Assembly: GCA_016285335.1 (NCBI GenBank)
Contig: JAEEQO010000181.1
Coordinates: forward strand, 1-6,010
Reading direction: 5' to 3'
DNA from: Victivallales bacterium
GTDB lineage: Bacteria; Verrucomicrobiota; Lentisphaeria; Victivallales; UBA1829
DNA length: 6,010 nucleotides
The position numbers and the translations under genes were made by a program. Positions 3,912 to 6,010 of the stretch are shown in pieces. The first letter of the stretch is position 1. The number at the start of each line of letters is the position of its first letter. The notes beneath the pieces were generated by a model. That model was not told the origin of the DNA, made no database searches, and saw only the letters and a list, made by a program, of their open reading frames with translations.

Positions 3912-6010
3912 TTACGCCAGAAGCGCGGAATCCGTCAGGAACGCGTCGGACTGCACGCCGGAGATCGCCGACACGGCGGAGGCCAGCGCGTCGGCGTCAA
4001 ACCCGGCGGAACCGCTCAGGGCGGACTGCGTGGCGATCGCGTCCGGCCCGGGGTACGGCATGGCTTCCGCGACGTCTTCCCCGGAGGGCAGACCGCTGCA
4101 TCCGGCGGCATTGAGCTCGACGTTGTAATAGGCGATGCCGCCTTTCGATGCATTGGTGGACTCGAAGGAGATGTAATACTCTCCGGCGGCCAGCGACAGG
4201 GGTTTTGTCTTGGCGGAGTACACGATGGAATCCTTTCCCGATTTGAGCGAGGTCGCCTGAAGCGATTTCACGGAATACGTCATCACATTGCCCTGCTTGT
4301 CCGTCTTTTTGTCCAGCCGCCAGATCGTGAACTTGCCCTTGTCCGTGGCGGAGATCGTGAAACTCAGTTTTGCGTCGTTGGACAAATTGATTTTCGCATA
4401 GTCGGCGGCGTCGCCGTATCCGGCGAAGTTCCGATACCGGACGTTGCCGACATAGACGTACATATCCTCGTCGCCGTCCAGCAGAATCGTTTTGTCGCTG
4501 AGGTAAGAAATATCCGTCACATAGAAATCGATGGTGTTGGGGTTCTCGATCTTCAGTTTCTTGTCGTACAGCCAGTTATCGTCGAAATGCTCGGTGTGGG
4601 TGAAGAAGAAGCTGCCCGGGGTTTTGAGCGTCACGGTGTAGTCCGCATCGCCGCCCCTGCCCTTCTTCGCGTTCGTGCTTTCCATGCTGAAGTAGTACGT
4701 GCCTTTGTCGAGCACGACCGATTTCGTGACGGCGGAATACGAGTCGGCATCCTTCTGCTTCGCAAGCGTCGTGGCCTGAACGGAGGTCAGGGAGTAAGTC
4801 GTGACGCCCTTCTTGTTCGTTTTCGACTTGAGTTTCCAGATCGTGAACTTCGTCTTGTCCGAGGCGTTGAGCGAAAAACTGATGATCGCGGCGGTATCGA
4901 GCGTGAACGCCTTGTAGTCGATCTCGTCGCCGAACCCGACCCAGTCGGCGAGGATTTCCGACGACTCGGAGGTGATCGTGCCGACGTCGCCGATCAGCGC
5001 CAGCGCCGACGTGTCGTCCATATCCTTCAGGTTGGTCCGGTTTTCGCTGATGTCGCCCTTGACGAAGAACTTGCTGGCATCCTGGTCGACCTCGATGTTG
5101 TAGTACGCGCTGCCTTTTTTCTTCGCGGTGGACTGCATGGCGATATAGTATTCGCCCGCCTCCAGCAGGATCGGCTTCGTATTCGCGGTGTAGTAGATGC
5201 CGGTCTCCTTGCCCTTTTTGAGCGTGGTCGTCTGGATCGACTTCTGCGTGTACGTCTGGACGCCTTTCGTGACCTTGCCGGGGGTGAGGCTGTAAATGAT
5301 GAACTTCGAGGCGTCCGTGGAAATGAGCGAGAAGCTCAGGAGCGCGCCTTTCTCGAGGCGGATCTTCCGGTAGTCGTATTTGTCATCCGAGCCGACATAG
5401 TTATGGAAGACGATCTCGTTCTCCTCGAACGCGATCTCCTCGGCGGCGTCCGGACGGATATCCTCCTCCGTATCCGAAGAAATGACCGCCGGATCCGAAT
5501 TCGCGAGGTCTTCGTTCCGCGTCCTGGTCTTCTTGACGTACAGCCAGTCGTTCGAGCCGTTGTCGACGACGGGCGGACGGTCCGGCTGTTCCTCCTCCTT
5601 GCCTTTCTTGAAGATCAGCATGTCGTCCACGATCTTCAGCGTACATTCCGTGCCGCCGATGTCCTTCGTCTCGCCGACGGAAATGGTCTCGAGGACTTCG
5701 CCCTCGGTATTGACCACGGAGATCTGCCCGTCGTATTCGGGGAACCCGATGGCGAGCGAATAGGTGCCGTCGGCCTGCGTGCCGGAGATCGTGATGGTAT
5801 AGTCGACGCTCAGCCAGCCTTCGATCAGCTGGAAGTTGTTGATGCGGACCGCGGCGCCGGGGGTGAGCGTGCTGAGGTTGAAGTCGACGACCGCGTTGTG
5901 CTCCAGATAGACGTATGCTTCGTCGGAGAGGATCATCCGTCCGGTCAGCCGGGCTTCCGTGGCGCCATAAAGAGCGCCTGCGCCCCGGAGCGTGAACCCG
6001 CTCACCGTGC
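3912..6010 (-). CDS. AIDA-like secreted/surface protein with three PPC-like beta domains (5' end outside the window)
   Basis: The frame is open from the right edge to a TAA at 3912-3914. The first in-window start-like codon (GTG, 6003-6005) is probably an internal Val in ...TVSGFTLRGAG, so the gene continues beyond the window. Residues below are counted from that codon (697 in all). Residues 1-135 resemble the end of an AIDA-like passenger region: short Gly-rich beta repeats, NNFQLIEG, then ADGTYSLA and GETKDIGGTECTLKI. An acidic linker follows at about 136-196. Three diverged copies of a roughly 110-residue beta domain lie at about 197-306, 350-460 and 520-632, each with a (V/G)GxxDxxDY entry, KF(T/I)I(W/Y) core and GxYYxxxxST exit. 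They resemble bacterial pre-peptidase C-terminal (PPC) domains with a Lys-rich central insertion. Residues 633-697 form an acidic, Ala/Ser-rich tail without Lys or Arg that ends in DSALLA. No autotransporter barrel, LPXTG or PEP-CTERM motif is visible, so the export and anchoring route is unknown. A role in adhesion or glycan binding is inference from architecture. Confidence 0.8.
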   Translation of the reverse strand, partial: TVSGFTLRGAGALYGATEARLTGRMILSDEAYVYLEHNAVVDFNLSTLTPGAAVRINNFQLIEGWLSVDYTITISGTQADGTYSLAIGFPEYDGQISVVNTEGEVLETISVGETKDIGGTECTLKIVDDMLIFKKGKEEEQPDRPPVVDNGSNDWLYVKKTRTRNEDLANSDPAVISSDTEEDIRPDAAEEIAFEENEIVFHNYVGSDDKYDYRKIRLEKGALLSFSLISTDASKFIIYSLTPGKVTKGVQTYTQKSIQTTTLKKGKETGIYYTANTKPILLEAGEYYIAMQSTAKKKGSAYYNIEVDQDASKFFVKGDISENRTNLKDMDDTSALALIGDVGTITSESSEILADWVGFGDEIDYKAFTLDTAAIISFSLNASDKTKFTIWKLKSKTNKKGVTTYSLTSVQATTLAKQKDADSYSAVTKSVVLDKGTYYFSMESTNAKKGRGGDADYTVTLKTPGSFFFTHTEHFDDNWLYDKKLKIENPNTIDFYVTDISYLSDKTILLDGDEDMYVYVGNVRYRNFAGYGDAADYAKINLSNDAKLSFTISATDKGKFTIWRLDKKTDKQGNVMTYSVKSLQATSLKSGKDSIVYSAKTKPLSLAAGEYYISFESTNASKGGIAYYNVELNAAGCSGLPSGEDVAEAMPYPGPDAIATQSALSGSAGFDADALASAVSAISGVQSDAFLTDSALLA
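4110..4448 (-). repeat. PPC-like domain copy 3 in the surface protein
   Basis: Residues about 520-632 contain FAGYGDAADY, AKLSFTISATDKGKFTIWRL, YSVKSLQATSLKSGK and AAGEYYISFESTNASKGG, ending AYYNVELN. It is closest to copy 2 in the KFTIW and STNAxKG segments. A W-L-Y-D-K-K leader (W478) precedes it. The copies are similar in protein but not obviously in DNA, so they are old duplications. Confidence 0.7.
4626..4958 (-). repeat. PPC-like domain copy 2 in the surface protein
   Basis: Residues about 350-460 show the clearest entry motif, DWVGFGDEIDY, then IISFSLNASDKTKFTIWKL, YSLTSVQATTLAK, and DKGTYYFSMESTNAKKG with DADYTVTL at the end. This copy lacks the W-L-Y leader seen before copies 1 and 3. 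The corresponding linker reads ENRTNLKDMDD. Confidence 0.7.
5088..5417 (-). repeat. PPC-like domain copy 1 in the surface protein
   Basis: Residues about 197-306 (numbered from position 6005) show YVGSDDKYDY, LLSFSLISTDASKFIIYSL, then a Lys/Thr-rich insertion with YTQKSIQTTTLKKGK, and EAGEYYIAMQSTAKKKG. It is the most diverged copy: IIYSL replaces TIW(K/R)L, and the entry loop has Ser in place of the aromatic of GFGD/GYGD. It is preceded by a W-L-Y-x-K-K leader (W154). Confidence 0.7.

Noticed and set aside
4110..5417. The three repeated units as a CRISPR-like or DNA-level repeat array
   Set aside because: The copies match in protein sequence, but their DNA has diverged and they are about 110 codons long with unequal spacing. 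They are protein domains.
3893..5763. Small + strand frames (3893-4114 and 5482-5763) opposite the surface-protein gene
   Set aside because: They are short, have no convincing ribosome binding site and no recognisable features, and the - strand frame is clearly coding across them.
6003..6005. A translation start for the surface protein at the GTG near the right edge
   Set aside because: The frame is still open to the end of the window, and the Val fits a beta-repeat context. No signal peptide follows, although the protein must be exported.

Overview
The window is GC-rich, with mostly G/C-ending codons. It looks like chromosomal DNA from a Gram-negative (diderm) bacterium, because it encodes a periplasm-spanning efflux system. 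The protein at the right end is an AIDA-like surface protein carrying tandem domains of the VGFGDxxDY...GxYYxxxxST type. From memory, proteins built this way are common in Lentisphaerota/Victivallales and related PVC-group bacteria. That is my best guess for the source, but it is an inference and was not tested by a search.

Left part (1-3816, + strand): a compact operon. It opens with the last 54 codons of an upstream gene (1-165), probably the TolC-type outer-membrane partner, although the surviving piece is only a disordered tail. Next come a MacA-type periplasmic adaptor (220-1728), a MacB/LolD-type ABC ATPase (1745-2452) and a MacB-type permease (2455-3816). The gaps are 54, 16 and 2 bases, so the genes are almost certainly co-transcribed, and the last pair is probably translationally coupled. 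Unlike E. coli MacB, the ATPase and the membrane half are separate polypeptides. The ATPase would energise the permease from the cytoplasm. The permease's periplasmic domain would bind substrate and the adaptor, and the adaptor hairpin would dock on an outer-membrane channel. The substrate cannot be read from the sequence.

Middle (3817-3911): a short convergent intergenic region with a strong 16-bp hairpin and T-rich flanks on both sides, best read as a bidirectional terminator.

Right part (3912-6010, - strand): the 3' portion of a large secreted or surface protein whose start lies beyond the right edge. It has an AIDA-like beta region, three diverged copies of a roughly 110-residue PPC-like beta domain joined by acidic linkers, and a 65-residue C-terminal tail without Lys or Arg. 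No beta-barrel or known sorting motif is visible.

No RNA genes, CRISPR arrays, insertion sequences, attachment sites or origins were seen. I find no convincing evidence of a wholly new system. The points most worth a second look are the modular architecture and unusual tail of the surface protein, and the oppositely charged disordered tails of the presumed channel and the adaptor.
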